From contig JAZNPC010000044.1 in NCBI GenBank assembly GCA_045589455.1, positions 1 to 39,407 of the forward strand: a stretch of 39,407 bases of DNA, read 5' to 3'. Below, piece by piece: positions 15,598 to 24,079 of the stretch. The stretch comes from RGIG990 sp045589455 (GTDB lineage: Bacteria; Verrucomicrobiota; Kiritimatiellia; RFP12; UBA3636). The stretch's first letter is position 1. Every line of letters begins with the position of its first letter. The notes under the pieces are model-generated. The model was not told where the DNA came from. It did not search any database and saw nothing but the letters and a program-made list of their open reading frames with translations. A program made the position numbers and the translations under genes.

Positions 15598-16980
15598 TTA
15601 AGACCTCAAACTATTATTTTGAGTGTTGCTAGGCGGAGGTAAATAGTACTCTGCGTCGTATGAGGTCTGTAATACTGGATGAAGGGTAGAAATTGTCTTT
15701 GTTATAGCTGCAACAACTGATTTTGCAGATATTGAAGGTGTGAAATATTGGCGAACAATACGAGCATTTTGTTGGCAAATAATTCTGCAACGTTCTTTGT
15801 ATGTGCAAAGTTCATCTATTTGGTTTGCCAATTCCTCTGGCTTATTTTCTGCATATGTGAGAATGCTAGACGAGAATCCGCTAATTTCAGGGCATGCACC
15901 AGTACTTGGTATAATTACTGCCTTGCCATAGCTAAGGGCTTCAATAATCGTCATATCAACAGCAGGATATGGGGCTGTGTGGATATATGCAAAAATGGAA
16001 GCAGAGGTTTGAAGATATGTTTGAAATTCTTTGTGACTTTTTAGCTTTCGAATAGTAGTGCAATATGGGCGTAAATTTTGGAGAGAAAGCTTATATTCTT
16101 GATAATTATCTGTGCGAGTTGAGACAGATGTACAAATAATTAGAGAAAGCTTAATCTGTTTTTGAGCAAGCTTTGAATGAATTAATTTAATGTGCTTTGT
16201 GGCAGAGTCCATTGCCTGTGGGGTGTTACCATTTAGGACTACAACAACTTCGTTAGCACCAGTTATCACATCGTGAGAAAGCTCAATTGAAGGAGTGATA
16301 ATGTGAATTTTACTTAGCGGCACACCAAGACGTGTGGAAATACGATTTTTTTGAAATGCGCTAACTGCCAATAAAGCATCTGGCTTATCTAGAGCAGTAC
16401 GAAGCTTAGATGCTACACGTGGAATTGGTGTGCCGTTGAGAAATGAAATGTCCTCTACGTGGTGTCCCATGTGGCAGATTACAGGAACATTAAGCTTCTT
16501 TTTTAGAGTTGGTACAAGACCAAGAAGAAGAGGGGAGGATATAAGAACAGCATCTGCAGCTGGAGATTGTTTTTTTATCCATTCTGCCAAATTAGAAATC
16601 TCGTCTTGAAAGCTACCATCCTGCCCAGATAAAATATCGCTTAAAAAATCAGCGAATTTATTTTTTGATTCCAGCACACCGCGCCCGATGCGCTTGCGTA
16701 AAATATTTGTATCTAGCTTAAGCCAAATAAAATCAGGTACAAGCCTAGACAATACGCGCATTGAGTGGCGCGCATATAGCTTAAGTGCACTACAAAATAT
16801 AGGTTGATTTTCTGGACCATTTTGATTGGTAGCAGACTTGTCTGTTAGAGGAAACAACACTGGTACCAACAAAACATCGTGGCCTGCCCATCTGAGCTCG
16901 GCCACGAGAGTTTGCCCATAGTAACTATCAGCTTCTAGTGCAGAGCCAATAGGACCTGGAATTATATTTACTATTCGCAT
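15598..16980 (-). CDS. GT4-like glycosyltransferase
   Basis: The 460-residue product has the two-lobe GT-B layout. The N-lobe begins IIPGPIGSALEADSYYGQ and includes a helix bundle insert of about 100 residues; the C-lobe has the nucleotide-sugar site EALSYGKAVIIPSTGACPE, an EX7E-type element. HMGHHVED and LLAVSAFQKNRI mark the domain junction. Substrate cannot be told from sequence. The start codon lies in a hairpin stem (16974-16993), see findings. It is separated from the polysaccharide genes at 26-34 kb and is next to dnaE and a ferredoxin gene. Confidence 0.8.
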   Translation of the reverse strand: MRIVNIIPGPIGSALEADSYYGQTLVAELRWAGHDVLLVPVLFPLTDKSATNQNGPENQPIFCSALKLYARHSMRVLSRLVPDFIWLKLDTNILRKRIGRGVLESKNKFADFLSDILSGQDGSFQDEISNLAEWIKKQSPAADAVLISSPLLLGLVPTLKKKLNVPVICHMGHHVEDISFLNGTPIPRVASKLRTALDKPDALLAVSAFQKNRISTRLGVPLSKIHIITPSIELSHDVITGANEVVVVLNGNTPQAMDSATKHIKLIHSKLAQKQIKLSLIICTSVSTRTDNYQEYKLSLQNLRPYCTTIRKLKSHKEFQTYLQTSASIFAYIHTAPYPAVDMTIIEALSYGKAVIIPSTGACPEISGFSSSILTYAENKPEELANQIDELCTYKERCRIICQQNARIVRQYFTPSISAKSVVAAITKTISTLHPVLQTSYDAEYYLPPPSNTQNNSLRS

Positions 16981-16993
16981 GGTTTTATGCGAA
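16974..16993 (-). promoter_or_regulatory. Hairpin enclosing the glycosyltransferase start codon
   Basis: On the minus strand TTCGCAT (16993-16987) pairs perfectly with ATGCGAA (16980-16974) across a 6-base loop. The ATG start is the first triplet of the second arm, so the fold would hide it. Confidence 0.45.
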
Positions 16994-17012
16994 AGACTTA
17001 TTGAATAAGTCT
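16994..17012 (-). terminator. Hairpin between ferredoxin and glycosyltransferase genes
   Basis: AGACTTAT (16994-17001) pairs perfectly with ATAAGTCT (17005-17012) around a 3-base loop. It directly abuts the start-codon hairpin. There is no U-run, so an attenuator or processing site is as likely as a terminator for the ferredoxin gene. Confidence 0.4.
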
Positions 17013-17021
17013 AGTTAGTAA

Positions 17022-17192
17022 TTATTCAGCAGAGATAGCTTCTGTTGGGCAAGCGCCTTCGCAAGCACCGCAGTCAACGCAAGCATCTGTTACCTTGTAC
17101 TTGTCGCCGTCCTGAACGATAGCCTCTACTGGGCATGTACCAGCGCAAGCACCGCAGCCTACGCATGTATCCTGATTGATTACTCTAGCCAT
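17022..17192 (-). CDS. 2[4Fe-4S] ferredoxin, 56 residues
   Basis: The small product carries two cluster motifs in the bacterial ferredoxin arrangement: C10/C13/C16/C20 followed by Pro, and C38/C41/C44/C48 followed by Pro. The halves are near repeats (VGCGACAGTCPVEAI and VDCGACEGACPTEAI). It is a soluble electron carrier of the clostridial type, common in anaerobes, which suggests an anaerobic or fermentative host. AAGGAGC lies just before the ATG. It stands alone, upstream of a glycosyltransferase gene. Confidence 0.95.
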   Translation of the reverse strand: MARVINQDTCVGCGACAGTCPVEAIVQDGDKYKVTDACVDCGACEGACPTEAISAE

Positions 17193-17498
17193 TTTAATGC
17201 TCCTTATAATGTTGTTAAGAGTGGATATATTTCCACTTGTGTTTCGTTTCGATAATTATTTTACCATAGTTTTAGTGGAAATCGCAAGAAAAAAGGATGT
17301 TTAAATAATAGTTCATGAGCTTAAAAATCTACTTTTTCTAGTGTGTAAATATGATTCTTGCTGACTCTATAGTATTCAATTTACTGTTGTTGTATTATCA
17401 AAACCTCAATATTCGTTTTTCAGGTTGATTTTTTAGCATAAATTCAGTACCATTAAATAAGTTATTTTATGTTACCAAACACTCAATATGAGGCCCAT
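17193..17498. other. Divergent intergenic region between ferredoxin and mgtE
   Basis: It should hold promoters for both directions. A 6-bp perfect inverted repeat, AGTGGA (17220-17225) and TCCACT (17232-17237), lies in the ferredoxin leader and may be an operator or a stem-loop. I do not see the length or structure needed for a magnesium riboswitch before mgtE. Confidence 0.45.
17425..17453 (+). promoter_or_regulatory. Candidate promoter of mgtE
   Basis: TTGATT (17425-17430) and TACCAT (17448-17453) are 17 bases apart. Transcription would begin near 17460, which leaves a workable leader for the ATG at 17499 but not for the one at 17469. Confidence 0.35.
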
Positions 17499-18884
17499 AT
17501 GAATGAAGAAATAGATATTGTTTCACATATTGAAACTCTTATAAATCAAGAACTTTGGGGTCAAGCTGCATCTGAGTTGGCAAAAATGCAACCAGCCGAT
17601 ATCGCCGAAATTTTAAGTCGCTATGAAATAGGAATCCAAATTTCTCTGTTTAATGATCTCCCTGATGACATTAAGCCAGATGTAATGGCAGATTTATCGG
17701 CAGAATTTATTGAGGCTATTTCTGTAGCACTTCCGTCTGATGAAGTTTCAGACATTGTTGATGAAATGGATCCTGATGATGCTGCAGACGTGCTCGGAGG
17801 ATTGGATAAGGAAACCTCATCTCAGATTATTGAGCAAATGGATGATGAGGCAGCTGATGAAGTCCGCAAACTTATGACATATCCAGAGGATTCTGCTGGT
17901 GGTATCATGACCACAGATCTCATTACAATGAAGCAGAATCAGACGGTGTTAGAAGCCCTTGATACGATAGCAAGCAACGAAGATGGTGAGCAAATTTATC
18001 AAATTTACATCATTGATGATGCTGAAAAGCTAGTAGGTATTGTTTCTATTTGGAAGCTTCTTCATCAGCGCGATCGAAATATTTTACTTTCAGATATCAT
18101 GGATATTGAAACCTTTGCTATTCGTACCGATGTAGACCAGGAAGAAGTTGCACGTACGATGTCCAAATATGATCTTTCTGTAATCCCTGTAGTTGATGCT
18201 TCGGGCACCTTGCTTGGCCGTATCACACATGACGATGTAATTGAGGTTATTCAGGAAGAGGCAGAAGAGGATATCTTCAAGATGGCGGGTTCTGACGATA
18301 AGGAATTGGGTAATGTTTCCTCTATAAAGAGCTGTGCAATCCGTCTTCCATGGTTAACAATAACACTTATTGGTGGTTTTATTACTACCGCGTTGATTAA
18401 TCTATTTAGTAAGCATTTTTCTGCATTAATCGTTCTTGTTGCATTTATTCCAAATGTGATGGCTATGGGAGGAAACACTGGGTTGCAGTCGAGCGTGTTG
18501 CTTGTTCGTGAAATTGCTTCAGGCTCCGCCCGCCGTCATTCATTAGGACAATTGTTTTTCCATGAGCTACGTACTGGCGCTTTAATGGGATTGCTTTGTG
18601 GAATTGGAATTTTTATATGGACGATAGTGATGCTAGAGTTTTCTCCGCCTCCAGAAGGGCTTGCTTGTTCTCCATGGTATCTAGCCTTGGTGGTAGGCTT
18701 AGCGCTCTTTGCTGCAATGGGATTCGCTGCTGGTTTTGGTGCTATGATACCTATTTTATTAGAACGCTGTAATATTGATCCAGCGGTAGCTTCGGGGCCA
18801 TTTATCACCGTGATAAATGATATTGCAGCATTGCTTATTTATTATGCGATTACAGCGGTATTGATTTTGCCGAATTTATCGTAG
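17499..18884 (+). CDS. mgtE: MgtE-type magnesium transporter
   Basis: The 461-residue product has the standard MgtE order: an N-domain of helical repeats rich in Asp/Glu (PADIAEILSRYE, DPDDAADVLGGL, YPEDSAGGIMT), a CBS pair (about 140-260 with VARTMSKYDLSVIPVVD and GRITHDDVIEV) and five C-terminal membrane helices with PNVMAMGGNTGLQSS, the pore signature. It is a homodimeric Mg2+ channel gated by Mg2+ bound to the N and CBS domains. I prefer the ATG at 17499 because GAGG precedes it; the ATG at 17469 would add 10 residues but has no ribosome site. Ends in TAG, with TGA two codons later. Confidence 0.95.
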   Translation: MNEEIDIVSHIETLINQELWGQAASELAKMQPADIAEILSRYEIGIQISLFNDLPDDIKPDVMADLSAEFIEAISVALPSDEVSDIVDEMDPDDAADVLGGLDKETSSQIIEQMDDEAADEVRKLMTYPEDSAGGIMTTDLITMKQNQTVLEALDTIASNEDGEQIYQIYIIDDAEKLVGIVSIWKLLHQRDRNILLSDIMDIETFAIRTDVDQEEVARTMSKYDLSVIPVVDASGTLLGRITHDDVIEVIQEEAEEDIFKMAGSDDKELGNVSSIKSCAIRLPWLTITLIGGFITTALINLFSKHFSALIVLVAFIPNVMAMGGNTGLQSSVLLVREIASGSARRHSLGQLFFHELRTGALMGLLCGIGIFIWTIVMLEFSPPPEGLACSPWYLALVVGLALFAAMGFAAGFGAMIPILLERCNIDPAVASGPFITVINDIAALLIYYAITAVLILPNLS

Positions 18885-18917
18885 CTCTTGTGAAGTAAAG
18901 ACTATGGGTGGTGTTTA

Positions 18918-19670
18918 ATGCTAGAAAAAACGAATGGAATAGTTTTACGTATAATTCCATTTACAAATACATCCCAAATTGTTACCCTGCTTTCAGAGGA
19001 AGGTAATAAAATGTCATTTATTTGTAAAGAAGCATGTCGCCCTAAAAGCATTTTTAGAGGGCAGTATGATTTCTTTTACACATGTGAATTCGTGTATCAG
19101 TATAAGCCTACTCGTAGCATGTATTTTGCAAAAGAGGTGTATCCATTTGATATGCGCCCGTATTTTAGAACGAATTGGCGTGCATCACATTATGCCTCTT
19201 GGCTTAGTGCATTAGTAAATGCTACAAGTATTGCCGGTACACCGAGCTTGTATCGTCTTCTAGCAGAGTCACTAGACCTACTAAATTCTCCATCGTATCC
19301 AGACGTTGCAATTTTAGCACGCTTTGAATTAAAATTATTACAGCAGTTTGGGTTACTACCAAACTTTGAATTGTCATGTGGTTGTGGGGTAGAGGAGAAA
19401 AAACAGTATAGATTCCATATAGCAGATGGAGCTCTATTATGTGATAAACACGATGGGAATACAGGTCGCTTTCATGAGCCATCTGTCATTATAAATTACG
19501 AAACTATTGTTTTAGCTCAGCAATTAGTTTTAGGAAATACCTTAACGTCATACAAGCAAGATACAATGCGTAAACTATTGCGCCTTCTTGGTCTATTTAT
19601 TAATTACCATATTGATGGTTTGCCAATAGCAGGCAGAGATATTTGCTTAAGGGAAATGATGTGTTCATAA
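18918..19670 (+). CDS. recO: DNA repair protein RecO
   Basis: The 250-residue product matches RecO: an N-terminal OB fold beginning LEKTNGIVLRIIPFTNTSQIVTLLSEEG, then a helical domain with ARFELKLLQQFGLLPNFELSCGCG and a zinc-site remnant (SCGCG near 173-177, LLCDKH near 187-192). RecO works with RecR and RecF to load RecA onto SSB-coated DNA. It lies 33 bases after mgtE on the same strand. Length is normal for the family. Confidence 0.85.
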   Translation: MLEKTNGIVLRIIPFTNTSQIVTLLSEEGNKMSFICKEACRPKSIFRGQYDFFYTCEFVYQYKPTRSMYFAKEVYPFDMRPYFRTNWRASHYASWLSALVNATSIAGTPSLYRLLAESLDLLNSPSYPDVAILARFELKLLQQFGLLPNFELSCGCGVEEKKQYRFHIADGALLCDKHDGNTGRFHEPSVIINYETIVLAQQLVLGNTLTSYKQDTMRKLLRLLGLFINYHIDGLPIAGRDICLREMMCS

Positions 19671-19689
19671 ACTAGGAAAAGGATAATAA

Positions 19690-20334
19690 ATGAAATTATG
19701 TAAAAATTTTATTTTTGGTTTTATTATAGGAATATTAATTGGCTGCCTTGCCACAATGTTGGCAATTAAATCAAATAAGGGAGAACAATCACTTGGAGAG
19801 AAGCTAGAGCCCGCAATTGAGACTGTTGTCGTAGAGGAGGCTTCTATTGTAGATGACACTGCTATTGTAGATGACACTGCTAATGTAGAGGAGAAGGCTG
19901 AATTAAAAATAGAACCATTATTTGCTGATGATTTAAAGAAAATACAACAATATAGAAGCTATTATGATGCGCTATTATCATGTGGTAAATTATATCGGAC
20001 AAGCGATATGTCTTTTTTGGCATCAACGTGCGCATTTTTTGGAGAGGTTGAGCTTTATCTACTAGCAAATGATTATTTAGAATCCCTTCCTGATAATGAA
20101 AAAGCAAAATTTGTTGAGGACTACCAAAAATGGCTAGCAGAGTTTGAATATAAAAACGAGCAACCTTTCTTAGATAGTGATGGTGTCCCATATGAAGGAA
20201 CTATGGTCATACCAATGTATCCAGGACGCAGAGATGAATTAATTCAAGAATATTTAAAAACGTTTCCAAATCGTCCAATATTGGAAGAACGACTTCGTTA
20301 TATAAAAGAAGATTTTAATTACCTTGGAGATTGA
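19690..20334 (+). CDS. Membrane-anchored hypothetical protein
   Basis: The 214-residue product has one N-terminal hydrophobic segment (about 7-25, FGFIIGILIGCLATMLAI), likely an uncleaved anchor, then an acidic spacer and a helical domain of no family I recognise. The spacer contains a tandem 6-residue repeat (IVDDTA twice, then NVEEKA) produced by an 18-base duplication. An AGGA site precedes the ATG, 19 bases after recO. The Tyr-rich C-terminal half (RSYYDALLSCGKLYRT, YPGRRDELIQEYLKTFP) is probably extracytoplasmic. Confidence 0.7.
   Translation: MKLCKNFIFGFIIGILIGCLATMLAIKSNKGEQSLGEKLEPAIETVVVEEASIVDDTAIVDDTANVEEKAELKIEPLFADDLKKIQQYRSYYDALLSCGKLYRTSDMSFLASTCAFFGEVELYLLANDYLESLPDNEKAKFVEDYQKWLAEFEYKNEQPFLDSDGVPYEGTMVIPMYPGRRDELIQEYLKTFPNRPILEERLRYIKEDFNYLGD
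19845..19880 (+). repeat. 18-base perfect tandem duplication inside a coding region
   Basis: TATTGTAGATGACACTGC occurs at 19845-19862 and again at 19863-19880, in frame, followed by a partly matching third copy. It encodes an acidic spacer, so copy number could change without breaking the frame. Confidence 0.9.
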
Positions 20335-20603
20335 TAGCTCTAAATTCGGTAGTTAGATTTTGCATCTCTAGCGAGATGGCTTAGCGTGGTGGCTAGAATT
20401 GGCGCGCTGGGGCACGCGAGTGCGCTCTCGCGCAGGAACAGGATTACATGATTTTGCGGGATTTGCAGGATTGTGTTGTGGTGGCTTGTGTGATGGCTAA
20501 TCCTACGCTGGCTCCCGCCTAAGAAAGATTGGGAGCAGGGGAGGATGGGAGGCTAGTGTGTCGTACAATGGTAAACCCCAAACTTGGTAGTTAGATGCCG
20601 AAT
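20335..20603. repeat. GC-rich repeat-flanked island between convergent genes (possible MITE-like element)
   Basis: This 269-base gap is visibly richer in G and C than its surroundings. The 11-mer GGTAGTTAGAT lies near each end (20348-20358 and 20586-20596) within a longer imperfect direct repeat of about 19 bases. Inside are a 6-bp hairpin CATCTC/GAGATG (20363-20378), a 6-bp hairpin CGCGAG/CTCGCG (20415-20432), and related short words (GGATTACATG, GGGATTTGCAGGATT). No protein is encoded. It may also terminate both convergent transcripts. Confidence 0.5.
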
Positions 20604-21392
20604 CTAGGATTTACTCTTTTCCTCGTTGCGACCAAGCATTCTACTTGCTATTACAGCAAGGACTGTTATTATGATTAGTATTGTTGATAAGGCATTGATT
20701 ATAGGCACTTTAGGGCTTCTTCTGATCATGCCATAGATTTTTACTGGTAGAGTATCATTACCAGCACCAGCAACAAAGAATGTGATAACGAAATCATCGA
20801 TAGAAAGTGTAAACGCCAATAGACCACCAGCTACAATGCCTGGTAGAAGATTTGGAAATTGTACCTTCCAGAAGGTTTGCCAAGGATTAGCTCCTAAATC
20901 TTGAGCTGCTTCTAAAATGCTGTTGTCAAAGTCTTGTAGACGCCCTAATACAGCCATAGCAACATAGCTTATACAGAAGGTTGTGTGTGCTATAAATACT
21001 GTAAATAGAGATTGCTTTAAACCAATAGCAATAAAGAACAATAGAAGACTGATACCCATCAAAATATCTGGCAATACAAGGTGTGTATATATCAAGCCGT
21101 AATGTGTATTTTGAATAGTGCCCTTCCACTTGTGGATAGCAAGTGCTGCAGTTGTTCCCATGATAACAGCGGCCAAAGTAGATGTTAGAGCAACTGTAAT
21201 TGTGTTGCCCATAGCACGCCATATTTCTCTGTCCTTAAATAGTTCTTTGTACCAATCGAGAGTAAAGCCTTCCCATGGACCACAATACCTATTCACATTG
21301 AATGAATTAATAATCAAAATGATTATAGGAAGATAAAAGAAAATAATAACTGCCCAAAGCACAAACTTGGAGTGATTTTGCATACGCTTCAT
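20604..21392 (-). CDS. potC: PotC-type polyamine ABC transporter permease
   Basis: The 262-residue product has six hydrophobic segments and the inner-membrane permease EAA loop (LEAAQDLGANPWQTFWKVQFPN written in part here: EAAQDLGANPWQTF). The N-terminus (YLPIIILIINSFN) and the GPWEGFTLDWYKELF segment are typical of PotC. It is the last gene of the potABC unit and its ATG slightly overlaps the end of potB. It ends in TAG. With PotB it forms the channel for spermidine/putrescine import; substrate is inferred from family. Confidence 0.92.
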   Translation of the reverse strand: MKRMQNHSKFVLWAVIIFFYLPIIILIINSFNVNRYCGPWEGFTLDWYKELFKDREIWRAMGNTITVALTSTLAAVIMGTTAALAIHKWKGTIQNTHYGLIYTHLVLPDILMGISLLLFFIAIGLKQSLFTVFIAHTTFCISYVAMAVLGRLQDFDNSILEAAQDLGANPWQTFWKVQFPNLLPGIVAGGLLAFTLSIDDFVITFFVAGAGNDTLPVKIYGMIRRSPKVPIINALSTILIIITVLAVIASRMLGRNEEKSKS

Positions 21393-22372
21393 TTTCTTAT
21401 CCCTCCATTGCGAATACTGCGCCTATTCTCTTCTGTAATCGCAGCCTCTACTGCTTCGGTTTCTGTAATATTTATGTTGCGCTTGCGTAGGAAGCACCAC
21501 GTAATGAAAGGAGGTACAAGAACACCAAGGAATAGTAATGCAGAAAGAGCACTAGCATGTGGGAGATTTCTGTCAGGGATTGCTCTTTGGTAAATTTTTG
21601 AGCCAATCATCTCACTGTCTGTGCCTCCAACAATATCTGGGATAACATATGATCCTAGTGCAGGGATTAGTACCATTAATGTTGCAGAAAAAATACCAGC
21701 CTTAATGCCTGGAACAAATATTTGGACAAAGGCGCGCAACGGGGTAGAGCCTAAATCAAGAGCTGCTTCAATCAAACTAAAATCAAATTTTTCTGCAGCA
21801 GCGTACAATGGTAAAATAGCAAATGGTAGATATGTGTATATCATAACCAAGAGAACGGCTCCGGAATTATACAACAGCTGTTCCTCTGGTTGAATGAAGC
21901 CTAGCGCAACAAATATGTTGCTTATCAATCCTTCGCGATGGAGTAATGTTTTCCAAGCAAAAACTCGAACTAGAAAGCTTGTCCAAAAGGGAAGAATAAT
22001 TAATCCAACAAGCACATGCCTCATTCGCTTTGATGCTCTTGCCATTGCAAATGCACAAGGAATGGAAATAACAATACACACAATAGTTGTAATGATACTT
22101 AATATGATTGTCCTCCAAACAATTTCGGGGTAGCTTGGGTTTGATATTGTATTCCAAGTGTGTAATGTCCACTCATCTCCGATTCCTCCGCCAGGCGCAG
22201 TGCTTCGGAACGAAAGAGCAAAAATAAGAATTGTTGGAATTAAGAAGAAAATAACCATCCATAGATATGAAGGAGACGTTAGAATCAGCTCATTCATATG
22301 ATGTTTAATACGGCGGAAAAAATCCCGCTTTGGTGCAGTAATGCTTGAGCTATTTGTCGTCTGTGTTGGCAT
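21389..22372 (-). CDS. potB: PotB-type polyamine ABC transporter permease
   Basis: The permease has an N-terminal helix (SYLWMVIFFLIPTILIFALSF in part: LWMVIFFLIPTILIF), the EAA loop EAALDLGSTPLRAF, and a final helix with a basic tail. I choose the ATG at 22372 (327 residues), since AGGAG lies 10 bases before it; this start overlaps the end of potA by 23 bases. A longer start at 22438 would add 22 basic residues and overlap potA more. The C-terminal tail is Glu-rich. It pairs with PotC in the membrane. Confidence 0.9.
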   Translation of the reverse strand: MPTQTTNSSSITAPKRDFFRRIKHHMNELILTSPSYLWMVIFFLIPTILIFALSFRSTAPGGGIGDEWTLHTWNTISNPSYPEIVWRTIILSIITTIVCIVISIPCAFAMARASKRMRHVLVGLIILPFWTSFLVRVFAWKTLLHREGLISNIFVALGFIQPEEQLLYNSGAVLLVMIYTYLPFAILPLYAAAEKFDFSLIEAALDLGSTPLRAFVQIFVPGIKAGIFSATLMVLIPALGSYVIPDIVGGTDSEMIGSKIYQRAIPDRNLPHASALSALLFLGVLVPPFITWCFLRKRNINITETEAVEAAITEENRRSIRNGGIRK

Positions 22373-23618
22373 TTTCTGCTGTCTCCTCTGGGCTTGAGGT
22401 TTCTTCGGTGTTTGCCTCTTCAGCGTTTGAGTCAACATCCTCTTCTATTTCTTCATCCATATCACCAATGTTTTCTGGAGGGAGTAGAAGTAGGTCTTCG
22501 TCTGTTTCTCTATATTGCTCTAGCATATAGCCATCGTCAGCATGCCATGATAGCCATACCTTATCTCCCCATTTGATTGGGCGCTGGTCTAGAAGGAAAC
22601 GACTATGTGGCTGGAAGACAGAAATTCTATATTCGCCGATACGAACCCAAAAACGGGTATGCGAACCTTGGTACACAACATCCTCTGCAGTTGCTCTAAA
22701 GATATTTAACTTGCCATCTGGATTCTCAGGGCATTCATGAGAAATGCGTATCTTTTCTGGACGAACACTTAAGTGTACAGGGCTGCCACGACGAATCTTC
22801 TTATCGTTAAAGCAAATAATTGGCTCAAAGTCAGTAAACTTGAGTCGAGAATATTCCTTGTCAATTGCTTTATCTACAACTCCGTCAAAGAAATTTGTGT
22901 CGCCAATGAATGCAGCAACAAAGGAGGAGCGTGGAGATTCGTAGATTTTTGCTGGATTATCAATTTGTTCAATCTTACCCTTGTTCATGACAGCAATTCT
23001 GTCACTTAATGACATCGCTTCGCCTTGGTCATGTGTGACATAAAGGAAGGTAATACCAACCTCATCATGGATAAGATCCAATTCAATTTGCATATGTTGG
23101 CGTAGCTTTAGGTCAAGCGCTGCGAGAGGTTCATCAAGCAAAAGAACGTCAGGCTTATTGACTAATGCACGAGCAATAGCCACACGCTGCTTTTGTCCAC
23201 CTGAAATCTGAGAAGGTCGCTTAAATTGATGATCTCTCATCTGGATCAAATCAAGCATAGCATCTACTTCATAATTAATTTCACTTTTAGAGTACCCAGC
23301 TAGCTTTAGGCCAAATCCAATGTTCTCGCGTAGATTCAAATGAGGGAAAAGTGCATAGTTTTGGAAAACAGTGTTTACTTTACGCTTATTTGGGGGTAGG
23401 TTGGTTATGTCATTGCCGTCTAGAATTATACGGCCAGTATCAGGCTTCTCAAAGCCTGCAAGCATGCGTAATAATGTGGTTTTACCACAGCCACTAGGAC
23501 CAAGTAGCGAGAAAAATTCACCTTTTTCAACGCCTACGGTAACATTATCGACGGCGGTAAGGTTGCCAAATCGCTTTGTTATACCATCAAACAATAGGAA
23601 GTCAGACACTTTAATCAC
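22350..23618 (-). CDS. potA: PotA-type polyamine ABC transporter ATPase
   Basis: The 422-residue ATPase has Walker A GPSGCGKTT (about 39-47), a Q-loop, the ABC signature SGGQKQR, Walker B VLLLDEP and the H-loop YVTHDQ, then a C-terminal TOBE regulatory domain. After the TOBE domain there is an unusually long acidic tail of about 50 residues rich in Glu and Thr. The start is uncertain: GTG at 23618 is very close to GGAG, and a second GTG three codons on is possible. It heads the potABC operon, with a perfect palindrome just upstream. Confidence 0.93.
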   Translation of the reverse strand: MIKVSDFLLFDGITKRFGNLTAVDNVTVGVEKGEFFSLLGPSGCGKTTLLRMLAGFEKPDTGRIILDGNDITNLPPNKRKVNTVFQNYALFPHLNLRENIGFGLKLAGYSKSEINYEVDAMLDLIQMRDHQFKRPSQISGGQKQRVAIARALVNKPDVLLLDEPLAALDLKLRQHMQIELDLIHDEVGITFLYVTHDQGEAMSLSDRIAVMNKGKIEQIDNPAKIYESPRSSFVAAFIGDTNFFDGVVDKAIDKEYSRLKFTDFEPIICFNDKKIRRGSPVHLSVRPEKIRISHECPENPDGKLNIFRATAEDVVYQGSHTRFWVRIGEYRISVFQPHSRFLLDQRPIKWGDKVWLSWHADDGYMLEQYRETDEDLLLLPPENIGDMDEEIEEDVDSNAEEANTEETSSPEETAENANTDDK

Positions 23619-23632
23619 TTCTCCGTATTGTA

Positions 23633-23649
23633 CCGAATCTTAGATTCGG
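23633..23649. promoter_or_regulatory. Perfect 8-bp palindrome upstream of potA
   Basis: CCGAATCT and AGATTCGG flank a single central base. It lies 15 bases before the potA start and is a good operator or stem-loop candidate. A similar half-site, CCGAATCTAGG, is present at the potC end (20598-20608). Confidence 0.5.
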
Positions 23650-23701
23650 AGTTTGTTAAAAAACATCCTGCACGTGGATTTTTGTTACGCACAGGCCGAG
23701 A

Positions 23702-23778
23702 TGGTCGGGGCATCGAGATTTGAACTCGAGACCTCTTGAACCCCATTCAAGCGCGCTACCAGTCTGCGCTATGCCCCG
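23702..23778 (-). tRNA. tRNA-Pro(GGG)
   Basis: The acceptor arms CGGGGCA and TGCCCCG pair fully, the discriminator is A and CCA is encoded. The anticodon stem CTTGA/TCAAG encloses a loop ATGGGGT with anticodon GGG. The T arm TCGAG/CTCGA encloses TTCAAAT. Length 77 with CCA. Confidence 0.96.
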
Positions 23779-24079
23779 CTTTTTATGGAAGTTACAGCTT
23801 AGTAAAACATTTGTTTTACAAAACGAGTTAAAGAGTATCAAATTAACGCGGTAAATGTCAATGTTCTAGTTTTCAAAAATACCATTTTTATAGTTTTTTC
23901 TTCTCTTAAAAGAATAGCACAATATTTCATGATCAAAAATGTTATGAAAAGATCAAGTTTAGTTAGCACAACAGCATCATTTTTTTGATTTTTTACTATA
24001 AATTTGTTATATTTTGCGAGGTTTAAATTTTAAGTATAGAATTTGTTTTTGAATAATAATTAATTTTGGTAAGAATTTA
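23779..24079. other. AT-rich intergenic region before the EamA gene
   Basis: No gene is visible in these 301 bases. It holds the upstream region of tRNA-Pro and, on the plus strand, a candidate promoter for the EamA gene. Confidence 0.6.
23985..24014 (+). promoter_or_regulatory. Candidate promoter of the EamA transporter gene
   Basis: TTGATT (23985-23990) and TATATT (24009-24014) are 18 bases apart, about 65 bases before the ATG. Confidence 0.35.

Noticed and set aside
17193..17498. Magnesium (M-box) riboswitch before mgtE
   Set aside because: The predicted leader is only about 40 bases and I see no matching conserved structure.
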